NCBI GenBank assembly: GCA_934661135.1
Contig: CAKUJA010000122.1
Span: forward strand, 1 to 5,589
Reading direction: 5' to 3'
Length of the DNA: 5,589 bases
DNA from: an uncultured Oscillospiraceae bacterium
Lineage (GTDB): Bacteria > Bacillota > Clostridia > Oscillospirales > Oscillospiraceae
In this document: positions 1 through 5,500 of the stretch, in pieces
Layout: every line of letters starts with the position of its first letter
Numbering within the stretch: the stretch's first letter is position 1
Program-made: the position numbers and the translations under genes
Notes under the pieces: model-generated
Database searches by the model: none
Told to the model about the DNA's origin: nothing
Seen by the model: the letters and a program-made list of their open reading frames with translations, nothing else

Positions 1-76
1 GCCCGCGCTGAGCGTCAGCGTGGCCGCACTGGTGCTGCTCCGCCCGCGCCTCGAGGGAAAAGAGGCCGCGCAATGA
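1..76 (+). CDS. azlC: Probable AzlC, C-terminal end only (branched-chain amino acid exporter large subunit)
   Basis: An open frame entering from the left edge (first full codon at base 2) gives 24 residues, starting PALSVSVAALVLLRP and ending in a charged tail (RLEGKEAAQ), with stop TGA at 74-76. The visible part is a hydrophobic stretch followed by a short polar tail, as at the end of a membrane protein. The stop overlaps the ATG of the next gene in an ATGA arrangement, which implies translational coupling. Because that next gene is AzlD, and AzlC and AzlD are usually encoded as an overlapping pair, the assignment to AzlC rests on context. The fragment alone is too short to identify. Confidence 0.65.
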   Translation, partial: PALSVSVAALVLLRPRLEGKEAAQ

Positions 77-402
77 GAGCTTCAACTTCCTACAGCCTCC
101 TTATCATCGCCGTCTGCGCGGTCTGCACGTTTGCCGAGCGCCTGCTGCCGTTTTTGATCTTCGGCAAGCGCAAGGTGCCGCCCGTTGTCACCTATCTCGG
201 CAAGGTGCTCCCGATGGCAATCATGGCCGCGCTCGTCATCTACTGTCTGCGCGGCACGACGTTCACCAGCGTTGCAGCCTTCGCCCCACAGCTCATCGCC
301 TCTGCCGTCACGGTCACGCTCCACCTCTGGAAGCGCAATCCCCTGCTCAGCATCGCCGGCGGCACCGCCTGCTATATGCTTCTCATCCGCATCATCGTCT
401 AA
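73..402 (+). CDS. azlD: AzlD family branched-chain amino acid transport protein
   Basis: A 109-residue membrane protein of the usual AzlD length. AzlD is the small subunit that works with AzlC to export branched-chain amino acids and toxic analogues across the cytoplasmic membrane. The protein is almost all hydrophobic, with four likely membrane segments near residues 6-30, 41-59, 64-86 and 91-109. The stretch TFAERLLPFLIFGKRKVPP, followed by YLGKVLPMAIMAALVIYCLR, is typical of the family: a charged ER pair with LLPF, then a conserved LGK..P. The ATG at 73 overlaps the stop of the preceding gene. An AGAGG ribosome-binding site at 61-65 lies 7 bases upstream, inside that gene, so translation is probably coupled. 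The gene ends before a strong hairpin shared with the convergent plsY. The family call is good; the actual substrate is inferred. Confidence 0.88.
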   Translation: MRASTSYSLLIIAVCAVCTFAERLLPFLIFGKRKVPPVVTYLGKVLPMAIMAALVIYCLRGTTFTSVAAFAPQLIASAVTVTLHLWKRNPLLSIAGGTACYMLLIRIIV

Positions 403-419
403 CTCCCCATCCCAAGACG

Positions 420-457
420 CGCTTTTTTGATCCCGTTCTTTTCTTTCTCTGCCAGAA
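420..457. repeat. Copy 1 of a 38-bp dispersed repeat (half of a hairpin element)
   Basis: Bases 420-457 match 5272-5309 at 36 of 38 positions, differing only at 431 and 435. Both start with CGC and six T, and both end in TCTGCCAGAA. At the second site this sequence is the left arm and loop of a long inverted repeat. Here the right arm is missing: after the shared part the sequence runs into an unrelated stretch. An 11-bp direct repeat (TCCCGTTCTTT at 431-441 and 467-477) also lies here. It reads as a truncated or decayed copy of a mobile or REP-like intergenic element. Confidence 0.7.
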
Positions 458-488
458 CGTTTTGCGTCCCGTTCTTTGCAAGAAAAAG

Positions 489-518
489 CTCCCCGGTTTC
501 TGGAAGGAAACCGGGGAG
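489..518. terminator. Bidirectional rho-independent terminator between azlD and plsY
   Basis: A perfect 12-bp stem (CTCCCCGGTTTC at 489-500 with its complement at 507-518) closes a 6-base loop at 501-506. On the plus strand it is followed by the T-rich TTCTTTATTGTTTTG, serving azlD. On the minus strand it is followed by AGCTTTTTCTT, serving plsY. The stem starts only four bases past the plsY stop codon. Its position between two convergent genes fits a shared terminator. Confidence 0.92.
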
Positions 519-522
519 TTCT

Positions 523-1146
523 TTATTGTTTTGTTCTCTTTCCGAATTTGAACGGCGCTTCCTCGCCGCGCAGCAGCCGCTTGATGTTTGCCCTATGCAT
601 CACCAACACAAGCACGCCTGTAAACAGCGCCAGCGCAATCAGCGCCGGCTCGTGCGTGAACCACCGCGCACCGGCAGCCAGCACAACCGCCGCTGACATC
701 GAGCAGACCGACACGCGCCTTGTCAGCAGCGCCATCAGCGCGAATACCGCGACAAGAATCAAAAACAGCCTCCAGTGAATCATCAATCCGACCGCCGCGC
801 CCGCAGAGACCGCCTTGCCGCCCTTAAACTTGAAATAGATCGGAAAGCAGTGCCCCAGCAGACACGCAGCCCCGGCAATCGCCATGCCGTTCGCCGCACC
901 GAGCACCTGCACGCCCATCGTGCCAATCCAGCGGCCAAGGCACATCGCTAAAACCGTCTTGCCGAAGTCTCCTAAAAACGTCAGCAGTCCCGCGCCAAAT
1001 CCATAGACCCGCGCGGCGTTCGTCGCGCCGGCGTTCCCGCTGCCAAACTGCCGCAAATCGGCATGAAATAGATACTTCGTCACCAGAATTGAAATGCTGA
1101 TCGACCCCAGCAGATACCCGATCACAACGCAGAGCATTACCTTCAT
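523..1146 (-). CDS. plsY: Glycerol-3-phosphate acyltransferase PlsY
   Basis: A 207-residue integral membrane enzyme that transfers an acyl group from acyl-phosphate (made by PlsX) to glycerol-3-phosphate, giving lysophosphatidic acid, the first step of phospholipid synthesis in most bacteria. The three PlsY signature blocks are all present: GSGNAGATN at 35-43; GHCFPIYFKFKGGKAVS at 98-114, the glycine-rich substrate loop; and HRANIKRLLRGEE at 184-196, with the conserved His and Asn. GDFGK at 59-63 matches the conserved Asp...Lys after the first block. The hydrophobic segments fit the five-helix topology, and the length is normal for the family. The ATG at 1146 has an AGAAGGA ribosome-binding site at 1155-1161, 8 bases upstream. 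It is the last gene of the minus-strand block, 78 bp after the FAD protein, with a weak possible promoter of its own. All key motifs look intact. Confidence 0.97.
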   Translation of the reverse strand: MKVMLCVVIGYLLGSISISILVTKYLFHADLRQFGSGNAGATNAARVYGFGAGLLTFLGDFGKTVLAMCLGRWIGTMGVQVLGAANGMAIAGAACLLGHCFPIYFKFKGGKAVSAGAAVGLMIHWRLFLILVAVFALMALLTRRVSVCSMSAAVVLAAGARWFTHEPALIALALFTGVLVLVMHRANIKRLLRGEEAPFKFGKRTKQ

Positions 1147-1179
1147 GAAAAACGTCCTTCTTCCGTGAGCATTGCAACT

Positions 1180-1208
1180 ATCCTAACACGGAATCGGCAG
1201 GAAGGCAA
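1180..1208 (-). promoter_or_regulatory. Possible weak promoter for plsY
   Basis: Reading the minus strand, TTGCCT (1208-1203; four of six matches to TTGACA) is separated by 17 bases from TAGGAT (1185-1180; four of six to TATAAT). The expected start would leave a leader of about 27 bases before plsY. The region also holds a 7-bp inverted repeat (1161-1167 with 1187-1193) overlapping the -10 edge and the start of the ribosome-binding site. This is suggestive only; read-through from the upstream gene is equally possible. Confidence 0.3.
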
Positions 1209-1224
1209 TCGAAATTGCACACTG

Positions 1225-2607
1225 TTACAGATTGTTTAAAATTTCCCGCGCCACAAACACGCCGCTGGCCGACGCGTGTGACAGCGAATGCGTAATGCCG
1301 CTGCCGTCGCCGATGATGTAGAGTCCCTTCTGCGTGGTCTCCAGATGCTCGTCCAGCGCAACTTCCATGTTGTAGAACTTGACCTCCACGCCATAGAGCA
1401 GCGTGTCGTCGTTGGCCGTGCCCGGCGCAATGCGGTCGAGCGCGTAGATCATCTCAATAATGCCGTCGAGAATGCGCTTCGGCAGCACCAGGCTGAGGTC
1501 GCCCGGCGTCGCCGCCAGTGTCGGCGTCACAAGTCCCTCCTCAATGCGCTTGACGTTGCTGCGCCGCCCGCGCACCAGATCGCCGAACCGCTGCACGATG
1601 ACGCCGCCGCCCAACATATTGGAAAGCCGCGCAATCGACTCGCCGTAGCCGTTGGAATCCTTAAACGGCTCCGAGAAATGCTTCGACACCAGCAGTGCGA
1701 AGTTCGTGTTCTCGGTCTGCATTGCCTTGTCCTCATAGCTGTGGCCGTTGACCGTCACAATGCCGTTTGTGTTCTCATTGACCACAATGCCGTTCGGGTT
1801 CATGCAGAACGTGCGCACGTTGTCCTCAAACTTTTCGGTGCGGTAGACAATCTTGCTCTCATATAGCTCGTCCGTCAGGTGCGAAAATACCACCGCCGGC
1901 AGCTCCACGCGCACGCCGAGGTCGACGCGGTTGGAAAACGTCTCCAACCCCATCTCGTGGCACACGGTTTCCATCCACTTGCTACCGCTCCGACCGACCG
2001 ATACAATGCATTCCCGGCAGGTGTGGCTGCCGCCCTCGCAGTCAATTGCAAAGCCGCCGCCCTCCACCGTATGAATGCCGTGCACCGGCGTATCGAAGAA
2101 AAACGCTACCTTCTCCTTCAGCTCCTCATAGAGGTTTTCCAGCACGACAAAATTGATGTCCGTGCCGAGATGACGCACCGACGCGTCCAGCAGATTCAGC
2201 TTATTCTGAATGCAGAGCTTCTTAAAGCGCGACCCCGCCGTGGTGTAGAGCTTCGTTCCCTCGCCGCCGTGCGTCATGTTGATCTCATCCACATAGTGCA
2301 TCAGCTCCAGCGCCTTCTTCTTGCCGATGTGCTCGTAGAGCGTGCCGCCGAAGTCGTTGGTGATATTGTACTTGCCGTCCGAGAACGCGCCCGCTCCGCC
2401 AAAGCCGCTCATAATGGAGCACGTCTGGCACTTGATGCACGTCTTTACGCGCTCGCCGTCGATCGGACAGCGCCGCTTCGCCAGCGGATGCCCCGCCTCG
2501 AACACCGCGATCTTCAGTCCGTGGTTCTCCTTCGTCAGCTCATAGGCGGAAAAGATGCCGCCCGGGCCAGCGCCCACAATGATTACATCATAGTCAAAGT
2601 TCTGCAT
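1225..2607 (-). CDS. Uncharacterised FAD-dependent oxidoreductase (COG2509-like FAD-dependent dehydrogenase)
   Basis: A 460-residue flavoprotein, probably cytoplasmic. An N-terminal Rossmann fold is clear: DVIIVGAGPGG at 7-17 gives the GxGxxG dinucleotide motif (G12, G14, G17), and E37 ends the second strand, where FAD ribose is bound. A second FAD contact, YIIGDGSG, lies at 430-437 with D434, followed by a helix rich in small residues. Between them is a cysteine cluster, C47, C57, C60 and C63 (CPIDGERVKTCIKCQTC), then GFGGAGAFSDGK at 68-79. This cluster might bind an iron-sulfur centre or act in redox chemistry, but that is inference. The layout resembles an FAD-dependent dehydrogenase family whose substrate I do not know. 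The frame is open upstream to a TTG at 2637, but the ATG at 2607 has AGGAGGA (2613-2619) five bases before it and leads straight into the Rossmann fold, so I chose it. It lies between glmS and plsY in the same direction. Confidence 0.87.
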   Translation of the reverse strand: MQNFDYDVIIVGAGPGGIFSAYELTKENHGLKIAVFEAGHPLAKRRCPIDGERVKTCIKCQTCSIMSGFGGAGAFSDGKYNITNDFGGTLYEHIGKKKALELMHYVDEINMTHGGEGTKLYTTAGSRFKKLCIQNKLNLLDASVRHLGTDINFVVLENLYEELKEKVAFFFDTPVHGIHTVEGGGFAIDCEGGSHTCRECIVSVGRSGSKWMETVCHEMGLETFSNRVDLGVRVELPAVVFSHLTDELYESKIVYRTEKFEDNVRTFCMNPNGIVVNENTNGIVTVNGHSYEDKAMQTENTNFALLVSKHFSEPFKDSNGYGESIARLSNMLGGGVIVQRFGDLVRGRRSNVKRIEEGLVTPTLAATPGDLSLVLPKRILDGIIEMIYALDRIAPGTANDDTLLYGVEVKFYNMEVALDEHLETTQKGLYIIGDGSGITHSLSHASASGVFVAREILNNL

Positions 2608-2617
2608 ACATATCCTC

Positions 2618-2632
2618 CTGCCCTCCCGGCAG
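2618..2632 (-). promoter_or_regulatory. Small hairpin overlapping the ribosome-binding site of the FAD gene
   Basis: On the minus strand CTGCC (2632-2628) can pair with GGCAG (2622-2618) across a 5-base loop. The last two bases of the 3' arm are also the first two bases of the AGGAGGA ribosome-binding site. A stem this short would only mildly mask the site, and it may have no function. Confidence 0.25.
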
Positions 2633-2646
2633 ATCAAATTTTGCGT

Positions 2647-2669
2647 CGCCCCGGCTCTCCGCCGGGGCG
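2647..2669 (-). terminator. GC-rich stem-loop after glmS (weak or partial terminator)
   Basis: A perfect 9-bp stem, CGCCCCGGC (2647-2655) with its complement at 2661-2669, closes a 5-base loop. It starts 15 bases past the glmS stop. Downstream on the minus strand comes ACGCAAAATTTG, which lacks the usual run of T. It could slow the polymerase or protect the glmS mRNA 3' end, and it may leave some read-through into the FAD gene. Calling it a true terminator is uncertain. Confidence 0.45.
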
Positions 2670-2684
2670 GATTCTGCGTTTTCC

Positions 2685-4517
2685 TTATTCCACCGTCACG
2701 CTCTTTGCGAGGTTGCGCGGCTTATCGATGTCGCACCCGCGCTGAAGCGCCACATAATAGGCAAACAGCTGCAGCGGCACCACGCTCAGCGACGGCAGCA
2801 GCAGCTCCTCCGTCTCCGGAATCGTCATCAGCGCGTCCACGCGCGACGCCATCTGCTCGCGGTGGCTCTCAGTCGTCAGCGCCAGCACGTTCGCGCCGCG
2901 CGCCTTGACCTCCACCACGTTGCTCATTGCCTTGTCAAACAGCGGCGTATACGCGCCCAGCGCCACAACCAGCGTCCCCGGCTCGATCAGCGAGATCGTC
3001 CCGTGCTTCAGCTCGCCGGATGCGTAGGCCTCCGAGTGAATATACGAAATCTCCTTCAGCTTCAGCGATCCTTCCAGTCCCACCGCATAGTCGAGGTTGC
3101 GCCCGATAAAGAAAATCGAGTCGTGGTTGAAGAACTGCGACGCAAAATACTGAATCTCCTTCTGGTTCTCCAGCACCTTCGCCACCTTCTCCGGCAGCCG
3201 CTCCAGCTCGGCGACGAGCTGCGCGTACCGCTCCGGCGCAATCGTCCCGCGTGCATCTGCAAGATACAGCGCAAGCTGCGCCACCATCGCAAGCTGCGTC
3301 GAATAGGCCTTCGTCGTCGCCACGGCGATCTCCGGCCCTGCCCACGTGTAGAGCACATCGTCGGCTTCGCGCGCAATCGAGCTTCCCACGACATTCACAA
3401 TAGCCAGCACCCGCGCACCTCTGGCCTTCGCCTCGCGCATTGCCGCCATCGTATCGAGCGTCTCTCCGGACTGGCTGATGACAATCACCAGCGTCCCCTC
3501 GTCCACGATCGGGTCTGCATACCGGAACTCCGACGCCAGCGAAACCTCCACCGGAATCCGCGTCAGCTTTTCCAGATTATATTTTCCAACCATACACACG
3601 TGGTACGACGAGCCGCACGCAATCATATCGATCTTTCGAATCCTCGCCGCGTCCAGCGTCAGATCGTCCAGGACGATCCGCCCATTCTGGATACGCGGAC
3701 TGATCGTCCGCCGCAGCGCCTCCGGCTGCTCCATGATCTCCTTGAGCATAAAGTGCTCATAGCCGCCCTTTTCCGCCGCCGAGATCTCCCAGTCGATGTG
3801 GTGATGCTCTTTCTCCACCGGCTGCTCCATCGCGTTGTAAACCTGAATCCCGTCGCGCGCCAAAATCGCCACTTCGCCGTCGTCCATGTAGACCACATCG
3901 CGCGTGTACTGTACCAGCGCGGTCACGTCAGACGCGAGGAAGCTCTCGCCCTTGCCGAATCCGAGCAGCAGCGGTGCGTCCTTGCGCGCGGCATACAGTC
4001 GGTCCGGCTCGTCGGCGCACACAATGCCGAATGCATACGCACCCTCAATCCGGTGCAGCACCATATAGATCGCATCCGAAACCGTTTCAGTCTCCGGCAG
4101 CCCCAGGCAGTATTCCAAAAGCTGCGCCACGACCTCGCTGTCGGTCTGCGACACAAAGCGGACGCCCTTTTCCTCCAAAAACGCCCGGATCTCCATGTAG
4201 TTTTCAATGATTCCGTTATGTACCAGCGCAATCTTTCCGTTCTGGCTCAAATGCGGGTGCGAATTGATATCGTTCGGCTCGCCGTGCGTCGCCCAGCGGG
4301 TGTGGCCGATGCCGAGCGTCCCCGGCAGCTTCGCGCCGCCATCCGTCAGCTCCACAAGATTGGCCAGCCGCCCCTTCGCCTTCTCCACGCGCAGCACGCC
4401 GTCCTGCGCCACACAGATGCCCGCCGAGTCATATCCGCGGTATTCCAGCCGCTTGAGTCCCTGCAAAAGGATCGGCGCGGCCTGCTGATTCCCGATATAC
4501 CCAACAATTCCACACAT
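2685..4517 (-). CDS. glmS: Glutamine--fructose-6-phosphate aminotransferase (isomerizing), GlmS
   Basis: A 610-residue cytoplasmic enzyme (E. coli GlmS has 609) that makes glucosamine-6-phosphate from fructose-6-phosphate and glutamine, the entry step to UDP-GlcNAc, peptidoglycan and other amino-sugar polymers. The N-terminal class II glutaminase domain starts MCGIVGY; Cys2 becomes the nucleophile after Met removal, which fixes the start at 4517. RGYDSAG (27-33), GHTRWATHG (71-79), HPH (87-89) and HNGIIENY (100-107) complete this site. Two SIS sugar-isomerase domains follow. CGSSYH (301-306) and SQSGETLDT (348-356) bind the sugar phosphate. KLKEISYIH (486-494) carries E489, and ELKHG holds H505. 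The C-terminal DKPRNLAKSVTVE carries K605, the lysine that binds the sugar. Every catalytic residue I could check is present. AGGAGGA at 4525-4531, 7 bases upstream, supports this start. The leader carries a self-cleaving ribozyme, so product feedback is expected. Confidence 0.98.
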   Translation of the reverse strand: MCGIVGYIGNQQAAPILLQGLKRLEYRGYDSAGICVAQDGVLRVEKAKGRLANLVELTDGGAKLPGTLGIGHTRWATHGEPNDINSHPHLSQNGKIALVHNGIIENYMEIRAFLEEKGVRFVSQTDSEVVAQLLEYCLGLPETETVSDAIYMVLHRIEGAYAFGIVCADEPDRLYAARKDAPLLLGFGKGESFLASDVTALVQYTRDVVYMDDGEVAILARDGIQVYNAMEQPVEKEHHHIDWEISAAEKGGYEHFMLKEIMEQPEALRRTISPRIQNGRIVLDDLTLDAARIRKIDMIACGSSYHVCMVGKYNLEKLTRIPVEVSLASEFRYADPIVDEGTLVIVISQSGETLDTMAAMREAKARGARVLAIVNVVGSSIAREADDVLYTWAGPEIAVATTKAYSTQLAMVAQLALYLADARGTIAPERYAQLVAELERLPEKVAKVLENQKEIQYFASQFFNHDSIFFIGRNLDYAVGLEGSLKLKEISYIHSEAYASGELKHGTISLIEPGTLVVALGAYTPLFDKAMSNVVEVKARGANVLALTTESHREQMASRVDALMTIPETEELLLPSLSVVPLQLFAYYVALQRGCDIDKPRNLAKSVTVE

Positions 4518-4641
4518 AAATAGGTCCTCCTGTCCCAGTTCGTGCGCAGCAACTCCGCCCGGCAGTTTTTCGCTGTCCGGCATTGCCGCGCTGTTGAATT
4601 GATGCAGAACAAACCTCGCAGTATTTGCCTGTCACCCTGCT

Positions 4642-4772
4642 CACAGTCCCTTTGTTTTGCGGTCGCCCGCATATTTGTGGCTGTGTCACGCGCGCAGAGC
4701 ACGCACGGGGACGCATCCGCCGAATGTTCGATCACGTCCCGCCTCGTCGTCCGGTCTCCCGGCGCTGGCGCT
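4642..4772 (-). ncRNA. glmS glucosamine-6-phosphate-activated ribozyme
   Basis: The glmS ribozyme sits in the glmS mRNA leader and cuts itself when glucosamine-6-phosphate binds, lowering glmS expression. On the minus strand the cut would fall between A4772 and G4771, in CAA|GCGCCAG. A short P1-like stem follows (CCGG 4762-4759 with CCGG 4754-4751, GAGA loop), then the conserved GACGAGG (4748-4742). GGGAC (4740-4736) pairs with GTCCC (4712-4708), enclosing TGATCGA (4734-4728) and GGCGGATG, matching the family core. A P3-like stem (4707-4702 with 4694-4689) and a P4-like stem (4685-4681 with 4646-4642) follow. The latter contains a GCGG/CCGC hairpin with a GCGA tetraloop and then ACAAAGG. The 3' end lies about 124 bases before the glmS ATG. 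Helix names are assigned by analogy with known glmS ribozymes. Confidence 0.94.
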
Positions 4773-4812
4773 TGCTTGATGGCGTCTCGCCATGTCCTCC
4801 TTTCCCGTTCTG

Positions 4813-4838
4813 CGAGTATACCCTGTTTATTATACTCG
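4813..4838 (-). promoter_or_regulatory. Palindromic promoter region upstream of the glmS ribozyme
   Basis: An 8-bp perfect inverted repeat, CGAGTATA at 4813-4820 and TATACTCG at 4831-4838, spans a 10-base spacer. On the minus strand it holds a perfect TATAAT (4834-4829) and a TATACT (4820-4815), either of which could be the -10 box. Transcription would then start roughly at 4822 or 4808, leaving 35-50 bases before the ribozyme cut site. No good -35 box is visible for either. The symmetry could also form an operator for a dimeric regulator. Confidence 0.55.
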
Positions 4839-4900
4839 AATCCTCGTAAAAAAGCTACTGAAACTTTCCCAACCCCATCCCAATCTTTCTCCCCATCCTC

Positions 4901-5039
4901 CCGCCGCAGCGGATCGCCTTCCCCTCCGGGGAAGGTGTCTGCGAAGCAGACGGATGAGGGTCTGGGAGCAGCCGCAACGCATCCGTACAACCTCCGATCT
5001 TCCGCCGCACCATGTAGGGGCGGACGACCCTGTCCGCCC
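4901..5039. repeat. Intergenic repeat, copy 1 (direct duplication, 144-bp period)
   Basis: The first of two direct copies; 4901-5028 matches 5045-5171 with only scattered changes. Internal structure: an 8-bp hairpin CCTTCCCC/GGGGAAGG (4917-4924, 4928-4935); a 6-bp hairpin GTCTGC/GCAGAC with a GAA loop (4937-4942, 4946-4951); GGATGAGGGTCTGGGAGCAG; GTACAACCTCCGATCTTCC; and an end hairpin GGGCGGAC/GTCCGCCC (5018-5025, 5032-5039). Hairpin units of this kind, and the TAGGGGCGGAC type of palindrome, recur between genes in many gut clostridia. It is non-coding. Confidence 0.88.
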
Positions 5040-5044
5040 TATCC

Positions 5045-5239
5045 CCGCCGCAGCGGATTGCCTTCCCCTCCGGGGAAGGTGTCTGCGAAGCAGACGGATG
5101 AGGGTCTGGGAGCAGTTGCAACACATCGGTACAACCTCCGATCTTCCCCCGCACCCGTATGGGCGGACGACTTTGCGCAGCCGTTAGCGACGAAGGAGCT
5201 TTACGGATGCGGCATACCCCTTGCGGGTACTGTCCGCCC
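5045..5239. repeat. Intergenic repeat, copy 2, with a split end hairpin
   Basis: The second copy of the unit; its two internal hairpins are unchanged (5061-5079 and 5081-5095). The main differences from copy 1 are single bases, the CC to TT change before GCAAC, and a small indel near 5158. The end-hairpin left arm GGGCGGAC (5161-5168) is present. Its right arm GTCCGCCC appears only at 5232-5239, after 58 extra bases (5172-5229) that end in their own small hairpin (TACCC 5215-5219 with GGGTA 5225-5229). It looks like copy 1 with a segment placed in the hairpin loop. Confidence 0.78.
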
Positions 5240-5278
5240 GCTTCTTCCGGTTTCCTCCGTACCCGAAGAAACGCTTTT

Positions 5279-5327
5279 TTGAACCCATTCTTTTCTTTCT
5301 CTGCCAGAAAGAAAAGAACGGGTTCAA
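5279..5327. repeat. 22-bp inverted repeat, copy 2 of the dispersed hairpin element
   Basis: The left arm (5279-5300) and right arm (5306-5327) pair at 21 of 22 positions around a CTGCC loop; the single mismatch is A5287 against C5319. Six T (5275-5280) overlap its left edge and no T run follows on the right, so it is not a normal plus-strand terminator. The left arm plus loop, with the flanking CGC and T run (5272-5309), recurs at 420-457. At the mismatched position the other copy has G (435), which would restore pairing with C5319. It resembles a REP- or MITE-like intergenic element. Confidence 0.82.
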
Positions 5328-5460
5328 CCTGCCAAGAAAAGAAAGAGGGCGTACAAAACCATACCTGCGCACCGTGCTGCCATCGCGTCAGAAGAAACTC
5401 GCTCCATTCCGTTTCCGGCTAACGCCGAAAACTGCATATTCGCTCCTTCCTTCTTCCTTT

Positions 5461-5500
5461 CCAATCCGCAACCGCTCCGCTGGGTTGCAGATTGGTTTTT
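5461..5500 (+). terminator. Terminator-like hairpin with no visible gene upstream
   Basis: CCAATCCGCAACC (5461-5473) pairs at 12 of 13 positions with GGTTGCAGATTGG (5483-5495) around a 9-base loop, and five T follow at 5496-5500. The orientation fits a plus-strand rho-independent terminator. On the minus strand the downstream side is AAAGGAAG, so it would not work that way. No plus-strand gene is recognisable between here and the repeats, so its partner is unknown. Confidence 0.65.

Noticed and set aside
1879..2745. 288-codon open frame on the plus strand, antisense to the FAD protein
   Set aside because: A shadow frame of the same type, with low-complexity Arg/Ala/His-rich composition and no domain; the minus-strand flavoprotein explains the region.
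2862..4523. 553-codon open frame on the plus strand, antisense to glmS
   Set aside because: It lies fully opposite a clear glmS, is extremely rich in Arg, His, Leu and Gln as expected for a mirror frame of GC-rich coding DNA, and matches no family I recognise.
4518..4583. Upstream in-frame extension of GlmS by 22 residues
   Set aside because: GlmS needs a processed Met-Cys N-terminus for its nucleophile, and the ribosome-binding site points to 4517.
4686..4793. 35-codon minus-strand frame starting MARRHQ within the ribozyme, preceded by GGAGG
   Set aside because: The GGAGG is only two bases from the ATG, too close for normal initiation, and the frame lies over the conserved ribozyme core, which explains the bases. 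The ATGGCG/CGCCAT hairpin at its start is more likely leader structure.
4346..4990. 214-codon open frame on the minus strand through the repeat, ribozyme and glmS start
   Set aside because: It overlaps the glmS start in another frame and crosses structured RNA; glmS and its ribozyme account for the sequence.
4901..5171. CRISPR array
   Set aside because: Only two long near-identical copies with no short regular repeats or unique spacers, and no cas genes.
4542..5282. 246-codon open frame on the plus strand spanning the ribozyme and the repeats
   Set aside because: Its protein is a translation of the ribozyme antisense and then of the duplicated repeat (SPPGKVSAKQTDEGLG twice). Such peptides from intergenic repeats are often misannotated. 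No ribosome-binding site or domain is seen.
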